13,063 nt of DNA from Phycisphaerae bacterium (GCA_002862325.1 PKCT01000020.1:1-13063); one strand, 5' to 3'; shown: positions 1 through 7,611, numbered from the stretch's first letter. Notes: generated by a model from the sequence alone, not told the origin. Program-made: numbers and translations.

Positions 1-2
1 GC

Positions 3-638
3 GAGGTGCTCGAGGAGCTGCAGTCCGGACGACGCTCGTGGGCGGATCGATATCGATGGCTGTACGACCGTTTCGACTTCCTCTGGACCAGTCGGTTCGT
101 GGCGTTCGATGGCGACTCCCAGGCGACGCTCGCGGATCAGATCGGCCGTTCCTTCCGCAGTCGATTCGCGGAGCTGATCGACGAGATCCAGGCGTTTCGA
201 CGGCGTGCTGTCCTGGTTCTGCAGCTCGGCCGCGCGGGCTGGTTCTGGTTCGGCGTCGTGATTGTCGCCCTCGCGACGGCCCTGCTCGCCGCGGTCGTGG
301 CACGAAGACGCCGATCGCATCTGCGCCGATCGATCGGTCCGGTCGGTGGACGGGAGCTCAGGCATGCGGCGTTCTACCTCGACGTGCTCGAGGCGTTCAG
401 GAGACTGGGACGGCCGAAACCGAGTTCGAGGTCTCCACTCGAGCACGTGAGGACGTTGCGGTCCGAACTTCCCACCTTCGCTCGCGAGGCCGAGCGTCTG
501 GTGAAGGCGTTCTACGACGTCCGATTCGGGCATGAATCACTGGATCGTCGGACAAGGTCCGAGCTGGAGGATGCGGCGCACCGGCTTCGAGCACGCGCCG
601 CGGAGATCGGAAGGGGTGGCCGTGAGTCGACACCGTGA
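3..638 (+). CDS. TgpA-like transglutaminase membrane protein, C-terminal part (partial)
   Basis: The gene enters from the left edge; the frame is open from base 3 to the TGA at 636-638, so only about 211 C-terminal residues are visible. Counting from the GTG at 6, residues 1-75 are charged and helical. A single membrane helix spans about 78-99 (from AGWFWFGVV to AAVVA) and is followed by a cluster of arginines, which marks the cytoplasmic side. Residues 121-178 resemble the DUF4129 domain that ends TgpA-type proteins, including SRSPLEHVRTL and LVKAFYDVRFG. In that family an N-terminal membrane bundle and an extracytoplasmic transglutaminase-like domain come first; both would lie outside the window. 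The substrate is unknown. The 3' end overlaps the next gene by 17 bp, suggesting translational coupling. The family call rests on the helix-plus-DUF4129 pattern alone; a different DUF4129 membrane protein is possible. Confidence 0.75.
   Translation, partial: EVLEELQSGRRSWADRYRWLYDRFDFLWTSRFVAFDGDSQATLADQIGRSFRSRFAELIDEIQAFRRRAVLVLQLGRAGWFWFGVVIVALATALLAAVVARRRRSHLRRSIGPVGGRELRHAAFYLDVLEAFRRLGRPKPSSRSPLEHVRTLRSELPTFAREAERLVKAFYDVRFGHESLDRRTRSELEDAAHRLRARAAEIGRGGRESTP
609..616 (+). promoter_or_regulatory. Ribosome binding site that sets the methyltransferase start
   Basis: GGAAGGGG lies 5 nt before GTG 622, inside the end of the preceding gene. It favours GTG 622 over the in-frame GTG at 616, which the site itself overlaps, and over the upstream ATG at 532, which has no such site. 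Confidence 0.6.
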
Positions 639-1311
639 CCACGATCTGAACCCCTTCGATCCCGACGAGACCTCGCGTCACGCAGCGCGAGTCCTGGATC
701 TGCTCGGGACGGGTTCGGGGAAGGTCCTCGATCTCGGGTGTGGCGATGGCCGGGTGGCGAGTTCACTCGTCCGGAAGGGGCATCGCGTCGTCGGTTTGGA
801 TCTGGATGCGGAGATCGAATCCACGTTCCTGGGGGCGACGGATCCGAACGGAGAGTTCCATCGGGGAGACCTGCGGGTCGATCGAGAGGTTCCGGAGGGA
901 CTCTTCGACGCGGTTCTGCTCCTGGGGAACGTCTTGATGGAGCTGAAGCTCCCCCCCGAACTTCGGGCGGTCATGCACATCGCGTCGAGTCGGCTCGCGA
1001 AGCACGGGCACGTCGTCGTCGACGACTTTCCCGCCTCGGGTTGGACCGAGCTTGCCGAAGGGCGTTGGGCGGACGGCATCGACGAGTCGGGTTCGATGCA
1101 GATGGTGTGGTCCTCCGGCAATCCCGAATTCGCGATCAGGATGGGGGAGGAGGTCGACCCGGGTGCCGACCGCATTCGTCCGAACGAACGGGTTCTCAGG
1201 CTCTGGTCGGGACGGGAGCTCGACGATGCCGCCCAGTTCGCCGGCCTCGCACCGTTGGATCGTTCGGATCAGGACGATTCGGGCCTTCTGGTCTATCGGC
1301 ACGATCCTTGA
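622..1311 (+). CDS. Class I SAM-dependent methyltransferase
   Basis: A 229-residue protein starting at GTG 622. It shows the Rossmann-fold methyltransferase signature. Motif I is VLDLGCGDG (residues 35-43), the SAM-ribose acidic position is D60 in RVVGLD, and motif IV is FDAVLLLGNV (95-104). The middle (about 105-140) fits the helix and strand after motif IV, with VVVDDF at 131-136. The C-terminal third probably forms a substrate-binding cap, but no subgroup-specific motif is visible, so the methyl acceptor cannot be named. It is a soluble cytoplasmic protein with no signal or membrane segment. It overlaps the TgpA-like gene by 17 bp and is probably co-transcribed with it. The 190 bp after its stop hold one hairpin and no gene. 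The fold is secure; the substrate is unknown. Confidence 0.88.
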   Translation: MSRHRDHDLNPFDPDETSRHAARVLDLLGTGSGKVLDLGCGDGRVASSLVRKGHRVVGLDLDAEIESTFLGATDPNGEFHRGDLRVDREVPEGLFDAVLLLGNVLMELKLPPELRAVMHIASSRLAKHGHVVVDDFPASGWTELAEGRWADGIDESGSMQMVWSSGNPEFAIRMGEEVDPGADRIRPNERVLRLWSGRELDDAAQFAGLAPLDRSDQDDSGLLVYRHDP

Positions 1312-1358
1312 GGCCGTCGCGTCCGCGACGATGGACGTCTCTGGGGTTTTCACCGGAA

Positions 1359-1384
1359 CCGGGTCGAAGGGGGTTGCGACCCGG
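1359..1384. other. Hairpin between methyltransferase and PilZ-like gene
   Basis: CCGGGTCG (1359-1366) and CGACCCGG (1377-1384) form a perfect 8-bp GC-rich stem with a 10-nt loop. It sits 47 bp after the methyltransferase stop. No T tract follows, so it may be a weak or factor-assisted transcription end, or part of the PilZ-gene leader. In DNA this GC-rich it could also be chance. Confidence 0.35.
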
Positions 1385-1486
1385 GGGGATTGGCCCGAAA
1401 GTGATGCCACCCCGGTGCATTGTCTGGGCCGACACCCGTCCGTCGGTTCCGGTGATGATCTCCCGGGCACCGATCAGCCACTCACT

Positions 1487-1496
1487 GGAAGAGGAG
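1487..1496 (+). promoter_or_regulatory. Strong ribosome binding site for the PilZ-like gene
   Basis: GGAAGAGGAG lies 6 nt before GTG 1503. It is one of the best Shine-Dalgarno matches in the window. It fixes the start, although the frame stays open far upstream. Confidence 0.75.
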
Positions 1497-1502
1497 CACC
1501 CC

Positions 1503-2405
1503 GTGCCGGCATCGAGAAGCAGGACTCATGAATGGAAGAAGCTTCTTCAACAGATCGCCGAACGGGGCGGGGCGCTTGAGATCGCGGTCGCACACCCCGA
1601 ATCGGAGGGTGAGGAACCTTCCGCCCACGCGGCCGGACCCGATCTGGTCTGGCGAGTCAAGGTGATCGATGTCGAGGAGACCGAGATCTGGGTCGAACAG
1701 CCCGTCGCACTCGGCCAGGGCGTGCAGATCGACGAGGGAACCGAGCTGGTCGCGGCGATCACCGTGGGTCAGAACCGCTGGACGTTCCGGACGGTGAATC
1801 TCGGATCGCACAAGGAGACCAAGGCCCATCGATCCGGTGGGATTCGTCTTCGAATGCCGACCGGTGTGGCCCGCTCGCAGCGACGTCGGCTTCGTGTCGA
1901 CACGCAGGGCATCACGCTGCCGCACGTCGAGATGTGGCCGCTGCTCGATCCCAAGTCCGTGCTTCCCGCCGAACGGGCGACCGAGCTGGCGTTCGCGCGT
2001 TGGAAGGCGGGTGAAGCCATCGACTCCGAGGGTCTCCTGAGCGAGAGCGTGATGCCGAGCGTCGGTCCGCGATTCACCGCCGAACTGGCCAACCTGGGTG
2101 GTGGTGGCGTCGGATTGGTGGTCGGATCCGACGATGCCGGCCTGCTGGGTCGGCATCGGGTGTTCTGGGTGCGGCTCTCTCTCCGACCGGAGATGCCGAT
2201 CCCCGTCTGCGTGTCGGGAAAGGTCGTGCACACCCACATCGATTCCTCCCAGCGCACCTACGTCGGCATCGCGTTCGACTTCAGCTTCAATCAGGCCCAC
2301 CAGAAGCTCGTGGCATCGCAGATCCTCGGCTACATCGAGCTCCAGCAGGAGCTACAGCGACAAGCCAAGGCTCAGCGCGAGGACCCCTCGCCGAAGGCGG
2401 ACTAG
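1503..2405 (+). CDS. PilZ-like domain protein, possible c-di-GMP binder
   Basis: A 300-residue soluble protein with no signal or membrane segment. Residues about 45-122 are beta-rich and resemble the N-terminal domain of YcgR-type proteins. An arginine-rich stretch follows (RSQRRRLRV, 124-132) and contains an RxxxR pattern (R124, R128), the first half of the PilZ c-di-GMP signature. The second half, normally D/NxSxxG, appears as NLGGGG at 197-202, with glycine replacing serine. Strands at 220-226 and 237-245 and the close YVGIAFDFS (253-261) fit the rest of a PilZ barrel. About 68 residues separate the two half-motifs, more than the roughly 20-30 usual for the family, so there is an insertion. 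The C terminus (265-295) is helical and rich in Q, E and K. If it binds c-di-GMP, it may control motility or surface attachment. No flagellar or cyclase gene is nearby. The gene is certain; the PilZ assignment is moderate. Confidence 0.62.
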   Translation: MPASRSRTHEWKKLLQQIAERGGALEIAVAHPESEGEEPSAHAAGPDLVWRVKVIDVEETEIWVEQPVALGQGVQIDEGTELVAAITVGQNRWTFRTVNLGSHKETKAHRSGGIRLRMPTGVARSQRRRLRVDTQGITLPHVEMWPLLDPKSVLPAERATELAFARWKAGEAIDSEGLLSESVMPSVGPRFTAELANLGGGGVGLVVGSDDAGLLGRHRVFWVRLSLRPEMPIPVCVSGKVVHTHIDSSQRTYVGIAFDFSFNQAHQKLVASQILGYIELQQELQRQAKAQREDPSPKAD

Positions 2406-3757
2406 CGGTCGGCCAGGGTGGTCTCGGAGGGACTTGCGAGTCGGGCGATGGCGTCGCGAAGCACGGCGGCCTTGTCCAGACTTTCGCGCCATTCCGCATC
2501 CGGACGGGATTCGGCGACGATGCCGCAACCCGCGATGTAGTCCAGTCGGCCGTCGATCCAGCCGTCGCCCCGCACCGGCGAGCCGTCGCACATGATGGTC
2601 CTGATCGCGACGTTGAATCTCGACCATCCGGCGTCGTCGATCCAGCCGATGCTGCCGCAGTACGGACCGCGGCGGGAGGGTTCGAGCTCGTCGATGATTC
2701 GCATCGCCTGCACCTTCGGTGCGCCGGTCACCGATCCCGGAGGAAAGGTCCGCTCGAGGAGGTCGACCAGGTCGACGTCCGTCCGCAGCGTTCCCGAGAC
2801 GGCGGCGACGCCGTGGTGCACCGTGCGATGGGTCTCGATCCTGCGGGCGCAGTCCACGGAGACCGTCCCGAGATCGCAGACGCGGCCGAGGTCGTTCCGC
2901 ATCAGATCCACGATCATCGCCAGTTCGGCCGCGTCCTTCTCGCTGTCGAGCAGTTCCTGGAGGGGGACGTCGGACGGTCGGGTTCCCTTGATCGGACCGG
3001 TGAGGACCCGCACGCTCGGCCCATCCGGTCGAACCTCGAGAAAGAGCTCGGGGCTCATCGAGATCACGGTCCGTCCGTCGCCGCACTCCAGGAGTGCGCC
3101 GTGGCGAGGACTCCCCGCGGCGAAGGCGGCCAGTGCGAGCGCGCGGGTGCTGCCTTGAAATCGAGCGGTGAAGCGCTGTGAGAGGTTGGCCTGGAAGCAG
3201 TCGCCGCGGTGGATTCTCTCGATCACGTCGGCGACGATCGCCTCGTAGGCCGGTCCGGTCAGATCCGATTCGAGCGGTCCGATGTCGACTCGATCGGGGG
3301 CGGGGGGTCCTTCCGCGGGAATGGCCGCTGGATCGCCGACGTCCACGACGCCTTCCGGACGAACCAGACGGCCGCCATCGCAGCGAAGCACGACCGCGTC
3401 GGGCCAACTCCGGTCGTCGACGGCGCCCTGGGGATGAATCGCCGTCGGTTCGACATGGCGGAACAGGTCGTAGGAGAGCATGACGAGGAATCCCCGGCCG
3501 CTTGGATGCGGCGATGCATCCTTCGACGTCACGCGCGCGGGGCGATCGAGAATCGCTCTCAGCCGGTCGAAGGTGTCGGGGCCTCGAAGGACGGTGCGAC
3601 GACTCGGAGCGCTCAGGAAGACGCAATCCGTACTCGTGTCTCCGGCATGCGATGCGAACATCGCGAGCGGTCGATCCTTCGGCCATCTCGCCACCTGGTC
3701 GGCGAGATGCGGCGGCGACGCCATTTCCAGCGCAAATTGCCTGTCGAGAGAACGCAT
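2402..3757 (-). CDS. pabB: Aminodeoxychorismate synthase component I
   Basis: A 451-residue chorismate-using enzyme. With a glutaminase partner it converts chorismate to 4-amino-4-deoxychorismate, the precursor of p-aminobenzoate and folate. The N-terminal third (1-160) is the variable domain. The catalytic domain begins near 168 and carries GDCFQANLSQRF (185-196), SPELFLEVRP (235-244), PIKGTRP (255-261), DLMRNDLGR (284-292), PPGSVTGAPKVQAMRI (339-354), GPYCGSIGW (364-372) and a GCGIVAES close (410-417). Lys257 in PIKGT is the residue that separates PabB from anthranilate synthase TrpE, which has PIAGT. Length matches E. coli PabB. No pabA or pabC is in the window. Its stop overlaps that of the convergent PilZ-like gene. 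No clear Shine-Dalgarno precedes ATG 3757; ATG at residue 12 is the alternative. Confidence 0.95.
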   Translation of the reverse strand: MRSLDRQFALEMASPPHLADQVARWPKDRPLAMFASHAGDTSTDCVFLSAPSRRTVLRGPDTFDRLRAILDRPARVTSKDASPHPSGRGFLVMLSYDLFRHVEPTAIHPQGAVDDRSWPDAVVLRCDGGRLVRPEGVVDVGDPAAIPAEGPPAPDRVDIGPLESDLTGPAYEAIVADVIERIHRGDCFQANLSQRFTARFQGSTRALALAAFAAGSPRHGALLECGDGRTVISMSPELFLEVRPDGPSVRVLTGPIKGTRPSDVPLQELLDSEKDAAELAMIVDLMRNDLGRVCDLGTVSVDCARRIETHRTVHHGVAAVSGTLRTDVDLVDLLERTFPPGSVTGAPKVQAMRIIDELEPSRRGPYCGSIGWIDDAGWSRFNVAIRTIMCDGSPVRGDGWIDGRLDYIAGCGIVAESRPDAEWRESLDKAAVLRDAIARLASPSETTLADR

Positions 3758-3976
3758 GTGTCGAAGAGGCTAGCAGGGTCTTGACCGGTTCCGCGCAAAA
3801 TCCGTCGATCCCCGACCCGATGGTTCTGTACACTTTTCGCTCGATCATTCGGCCGGACACGGCGTTCGGACGAAGCAGCGACTCCTCTTCGGGATCGACT
3901 CGAGGGTCGCGGGGACCGGGCAGGTCGCCCGTCCAGCCGTACCTCGGACGGCATCAATCAAGGAAAATCGATTCAT

Positions 3977-6706
3977 ATGGCCACCACCCGGAAGACAGCT
4001 CGACGTTCCAGCGCTCTCAAGAAGACTCCCGCCGGCCGCTCGCCGGGACGACGTGCGCTCTCCAAGACGAAGACGGGCAAGATGGTCTACTTCTTCGGTC
4101 CAGGGGCCACGGAGGGCAACGCATCGCAGAAGACGCTGCTGGGTGGCAAGGGGGCGAACCTCGCGGACATGACGTCGATCGGACTCCCGGTCCCGCCCGG
4201 ATTCACGATCACGACCGACACCTGCGCGGCCTACTACGACTCCGGTCGTCGGTTCCCCAAGGGACTGTCCGACCAGATCCTCGCCAACGTCAAGAAGTTG
4301 GAGAAGGCGACGGGCAAGAAGTTCGGCGCGACCCACGATCCGCTCCTCGTATCGGTCCGGTCCGGTGCCGCGGTCTCCATGCCGGGCATGATGGACACCG
4401 TCCTCAACCTCGGGCTCAACGACGTTTCGGTCGAGGCGATGGCCAAGGCCTCGGGCGAACGATTCGCCTTCGACGCCTATCGCCGACTCATCAACATGTT
4501 CGGCGACGTCGTCATGGACGTCCATCACGACGCCTTCGAGGCGGCCTTCGCCAAGCTGAAGAAGAGGCTGAAGGTCACGGAGGACACCGACGTCGACGCC
4601 GCCGGACTCCGCGAGCTCTGCGACCTGTACAAGGCCGTCTACAAGAAGCACGTCGGCAAGCCGTTTCCCCAGGATCCGATCAAGCAGCTCGAAGCCTCGG
4701 TCGAGGCGGTCTTCAAGAGCTGGAACGGCGACAAGGCGGTCAGCTACCGACGGATCGAGGGCATCACTGGTCTGAACGGCACCGCGGTCAACGTCCAGGC
4801 GATGGTCTTCGGCAACACCGGCGACGAGTCGGGGACGGGTGTGGCGTTCACTCGCGATCCGTCCACCGGCAAGAACACGTTCTACGGCGAGTTCCTGATC
4901 AACGCCCAGGGCGAGGACGTCGTCGCGGGCATCCGGACGCCGGAGCCCGTGGCGCGAATGGCCAAGTGGAACAACAAGGCCTACAAGGAGCTCCTGAAGG
5001 TCCGAACGAAGCTGGAGAAGCACTACCGGGACGTCCAGGACATCGAGTTCACGATCGAGCGTGGCAAGCTCTACATGCTTCAGACTCGAAACGGCAAGCG
5101 CACCGGCGCCGCAGCCGTGAAGTTCGCAGCGGACATGGTTCGTGAACGATTGATCACGAAGAAGGAGGCGGTGATGCGGGTCAGTCCCGACCACGTCACC
5201 CAGCTTCTCCTCCCCTCGTTCCCGCCGGCCGCCAAGAAGGGCGCGACTGCGATGGCGATCGGACTTCCAGCCTCGCCAGGAGCCGCGGTCGGGGCCCCGG
5301 CATTCACCGCCGAGGAGGCGGTCGAGCGGGCGAAGGCCGGCGAGCAGGTCGTTCTCGTCCGGAAGGAGACGAGCCCCGAGGACGTCGACGGCATGCACAT
5401 GGCCGCGGGCATCCTCACGTCGACCGGCGGCATGACCAGCCACGCGGCGGTGGTCGCCCGAGGTTGGGGCAAGTGCTGCGTCGCTGGGGCCGGCGACGTC
5501 CACATCGACGCGGCCAAGCGTCGGTTCACGGTCGGCGGCAGGACCTTCGGTCCGAAGGACGTCATCTCGATCGACGGAAATACCGGCGAGGTCTTCCCCG
5601 TGGCTCTCAAGGCCGAGGAGCCGAAGGGCATCACCGGCGACTTCAAGAAGGTGCTGAGCTGGGCGGACGGGTATCGACGTCTGGGCGTTCGCACGAACGC
5701 CGACACGCCGGCCGACGCGAAGCGTGCCCGCGACTTCGGGGCCGAAGGCATCGGTCTGACCCGGACCGAACACATGTTCTTCGAGGGTGATCGCATCATG
5801 TCGATGCGGAAGATGATCCTCGCCGAGAACGAGGCCGATCGCCGCAAGGCCCTCAAGTCGCTGCTTCCGCACCAGCGGAAGGACTTCACGGGGATCTTCA
5901 CCGCGATGAAGGGGCTTCCGGTCACGGTGCGTCTGCTCGATCCGCCGTTGCACGAGTTCCTGCCCCACGATCCCAAGGCCGCGGCGAGGGTCGCCAAGGA
6001 GATGAAGATCTCCCCGGCCAAGCTCAAGGCCCGGATCGACGCGCTGCACGAGATGAACCCGATGCTCGGTCATCGCGGCTGCCGGCTCTCGATCACCTAC
6101 CCCGAGATCCTGGAGATGCAGGTTCAGGCGATCGTCGAGGCGGCCATCGCCTGTGCGAAGAAGAAGGTCAAGGCCCGGCCCGAGATCATGATTCCACTCG
6201 TCGGAACCAAGGCCGAGCTCGAGATGCTTCGTGCCCGGGTGGAGGAGGTCATCGCGGCGACCCGCAAGGCTAAGAAGTTCACCGGCAAGCTGGACATCCT
6301 CATCGGTACGATGATCGAGATTCCCCGAGCCGCCCTCACGGCCGACGAGGTCGCGGAAGTCGCCGACTTCTTCTCTTTCGGCACCAACGACCTCACCCAG
6401 ATGGCGTTCGGCTACAGCCGCGACGACATTGGATCGTTCCTGCCCGACTACATCGCCAAGGGCGTCCTGCCGGTCGATCCCTTCGCCTCGCTCGACGCGA
6501 CGGGCGTGGGGCAGCTGGTCGAGATGGCCTGTCGCAAGGGCCGGGCGACCCGCAAGGGATTGAAGCTCGGCATCTGCGGCGAGCACGGCGGCGATCCGTC
6601 GTCGATCGACTTCTGCCATGAGGTCGGACTCGACTACGTGAGCTGTTCGCCCTTCCGCGTGCCGGTCGCCCGCCTCGCGGCCGCTCAGGCCGTCCTGGCC
6701 GGCTGA
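3977..6706 (+). CDS. ppdK: Pyruvate, phosphate dikinase
   Basis: PPDK (EC 2.7.9.1) interconverts pyruvate + ATP + phosphate and PEP + AMP + pyrophosphate in the cytoplasm. The 909 residues show the three-domain order. The nucleotide-binding domain comes first, with LLGGKGANLADM (54-65), GLPVPPGFTITT (69-80) and VSVRSGAAVSMPGMMDTV (125-142). The swivelling phosphohistidine domain has GGMTSHAAVVARG (484-496), with H489 as the phosphorylated residue. The C-terminal TIM barrel binds PEP/pyruvate, with GLTRTEHMFF (593-602), SFGTNDLTQMAFGYSRDD (800-817) and GICGEHGG (865-872), with C867 as the catalytic cysteine. All key residues are present. Residues 1-35 are a lysine/arginine-rich extension; a start at Met36 would give 874 residues, the usual bacterial length. 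AAGGA at 3960-3964 supports ATG 3977, with a long 12-nt spacer. It is a single-gene unit with its own terminator, and its 5' region is shared with divergent pabB. Confidence 0.97.
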   Translation: MATTRKTARRSSALKKTPAGRSPGRRALSKTKTGKMVYFFGPGATEGNASQKTLLGGKGANLADMTSIGLPVPPGFTITTDTCAAYYDSGRRFPKGLSDQILANVKKLEKATGKKFGATHDPLLVSVRSGAAVSMPGMMDTVLNLGLNDVSVEAMAKASGERFAFDAYRRLINMFGDVVMDVHHDAFEAAFAKLKKRLKVTEDTDVDAAGLRELCDLYKAVYKKHVGKPFPQDPIKQLEASVEAVFKSWNGDKAVSYRRIEGITGLNGTAVNVQAMVFGNTGDESGTGVAFTRDPSTGKNTFYGEFLINAQGEDVVAGIRTPEPVARMAKWNNKAYKELLKVRTKLEKHYRDVQDIEFTIERGKLYMLQTRNGKRTGAAAVKFAADMVRERLITKKEAVMRVSPDHVTQLLLPSFPPAAKKGATAMAIGLPASPGAAVGAPAFTAEEAVERAKAGEQVVLVRKETSPEDVDGMHMAAGILTSTGGMTSHAAVVARGWGKCCVAGAGDVHIDAAKRRFTVGGRTFGPKDVISIDGNTGEVFPVALKAEEPKGITGDFKKVLSWADGYRRLGVRTNADTPADAKRARDFGAEGIGLTRTEHMFFEGDRIMSMRKMILAENEADRRKALKSLLPHQRKDFTGIFTAMKGLPVTVRLLDPPLHEFLPHDPKAAARVAKEMKISPAKLKARIDALHEMNPMLGHRGCRLSITYPEILEMQVQAIVEAAIACAKKKVKARPEIMIPLVGTKAELEMLRARVEEVIAATRKAKKFTGKLDILIGTMIEIPRAALTADEVAEVADFFSFGTNDLTQMAFGYSRDDIGSFLPDYIAKGVLPVDPFASLDATGVGQLVEMACRKGRATRKGLKLGICGEHGGDPSSIDFCHEVGLDYVSCSPFRVPVARLAAAQAVLAG

Positions 6707-6746
6707 GCGATCTCCACGCTCATCTGGGCGGACACCACCGACGACG

Positions 6747-6780
6747 ACACCCCCCGGCTTCTCGAGCCGGGGGGTGTTTC
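6747..6780 (+). terminator. Rho-independent terminator of ppdK
   Basis: A perfect 13-bp stem pairs 6747-6759 with 6765-6777 across the 5-nt loop TCTCG. A short T-rich run (TTTCTCT) starts at the end of the stem. It begins 40 bp after the ppdK stop. Stem strength and position make this a confident intrinsic terminator. Confidence 0.9.
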
Positions 6781-6861
6781 TCTGTCGGGCTCCATCCCAG
6801 TGGTTCATGCGATCGGGCAAAGGGAATCCGGTTCTGACATGGCACTCAATTTTGACATCGC

Positions 6862-6900
6862 ACAAAGAACAGCCCCCCGATCCAGGGGATCGGGGGGCTG
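6862..6900 (-). terminator. Rho-independent terminator of the PEP-CTERM gene
   Basis: A perfect 14-bp stem pairs 6870-6883 with 6887-6900 around a 3-nt loop. Read on the minus strand, the stem is followed by TTCTTTG, a short U tract. It lies 33 bp beyond the stop of the minus-strand PEP-CTERM gene and faces the ppdK terminator across about 90 bp that holds no gene. Confidence 0.88.
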
Positions 6901-6932
6901 GGTTGGTCGTATGACCGTGGTCGTGGCTGGGA

Positions 6933-7595
6933 TCAGCCGCGACGGCGACGGCCCGCGATGCCGGCGAGGCCGAGAAGGGCCAGGGCGCCGGGGGCGGGGG
7001 TCACGGTAAAGGCGCCCTGCTGGGGAGCAGTGCCGATGCCCTGGTTCCAGGTGGCTTCCAGGGTGGTGCCTTCGAGGTTGAACTCCTCGGAGGAGCTGAA
7101 GCGGCCGACGAGGGCGCGACCGTCAGATCCCATGAGACCGTTCAGGTTCGGGGGGCTGCTGTTGAACCAGCCGGCGAGAGCGCCGGGCGCGGCGGCGGAG
7201 CTGCCACCGAAGTTCGGGTCGAGGCCGGTACCAGAACCAGCGCCGACGATCTGAAGAGCGTCCTCACCGAAGCCGCCGATGGTGACGAAGGAGTCGCCTT
7301 CCTGCAACGCCTGGGTGTCGAAGATCGAACCGAGGTTGTTGGGAAGCCAACCGGTGCCGGTCGCGCTCTGGTAGAACGAGCTCGGCGCACCGTTCATCGT
7401 CATGTTGTAGACGTTCAGGAGCACGTCGTCGGCGGCGCCGACGGCGTACATGTCCTGGATGAAGAGGGAGGCGGATGCACCGCCGAAGTCTGCGACGGTC
7501 TTGGTATAGGACACGACCTCGAAGCCGGTGATGGCGGCCGAAGAGGAAGCCGCGATGATCATGCTCGTCGCGGCGAGGGTTACGGAATGACGCAT
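6933..7595 (-). CDS. Secreted PEP-CTERM sorting-domain protein
   Basis: A 220-residue exported protein of unknown function. Residues 1-20 are a Sec signal peptide with a hydrophobic core (VTLAATSMIIAASSSA) and likely cleavage near A20/A21. The mature part is rich in G, S, A, N and D and poor in lysine and cysteine, as in extracellular beta-rich proteins. The C terminus has the three parts of a PEP-CTERM sorting tail: the PAP variant of the motif (200-202), a hydrophobic helix GALALLGLAGIAG (203-215) and the basic end RRRRG. In known systems this tail directs export, then cleavage by an exosortase, often for surface or matrix proteins. No exosortase is in the window. ATG 7595 is chosen because AAGGAG precedes it and the signal peptide starts there; the frame continues upstream without a plausible start. 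It is a single-gene unit with its own terminator. Confidence 0.88.
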   Translation of the reverse strand: MRHSVTLAATSMIIAASSSAAITGFEVVSYTKTVADFGGASASLFIQDMYAVGAADDVLLNVYNMTMNGAPSSFYQSATGTGWLPNNLGSIFDTQALQEGDSFVTIGGFGEDALQIVGAGSGTGLDPNFGGSSAAAPGALAGWFNSSPPNLNGLMGSDGRALVGRFSSSEEFNLEGTTLEATWNQGIGTAPQQGAFTVTPAPGALALLGLAGIAGRRRRG

Positions 7596-7605
7596 GTCTA
7601 TGATT

Positions 7606-7611
7606 CTCCTT
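7606..7611 (-). promoter_or_regulatory. Ribosome binding site of the PEP-CTERM gene
   Basis: On the minus strand AAGGAG (7611 to 7606) stands 10 nt before ATG 7595. It fixes the start at the signal peptide and excludes about 100 in-frame upstream codons. Confidence 0.75.

Noticed and set aside
1391..1410. Sigma-54-like TGG...TGC promoter before the PilZ-like gene
   Set aside because: The GG and GC elements are 12 nt apart instead of the required 10, so it does not fit.
738..1502. Upstream extension of the PilZ-like frame
   Set aside because: The frame stays open through the methyltransferase, but composition upstream of 1503 is arginine-rich shadow sequence and a strong ribosome binding site marks GTG 1503.
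3829..3834. TACACT as a -10 box for ppdK
   Set aside because: It is a fair match in a plausible place, but no -35 element lies 16-18 bp upstream, so I did not list it as a promoter.
2352..3860. A 502-residue minus-strand frame overlapping pabB
   Set aside because: It is a different frame on the same strand as pabB, extremely rich in arginine and proline, and has no family features; pabB motifs are complete in their own frame.
3845..6865. A 1006-residue open frame antisense to ppdK
   Set aside because: It mirrors the codon pattern of ppdK in high-GC DNA. Its composition is low-complexity (rich in R, D, L, G) with no recognisable domain, while the opposite strand encodes a textbook PPDK.
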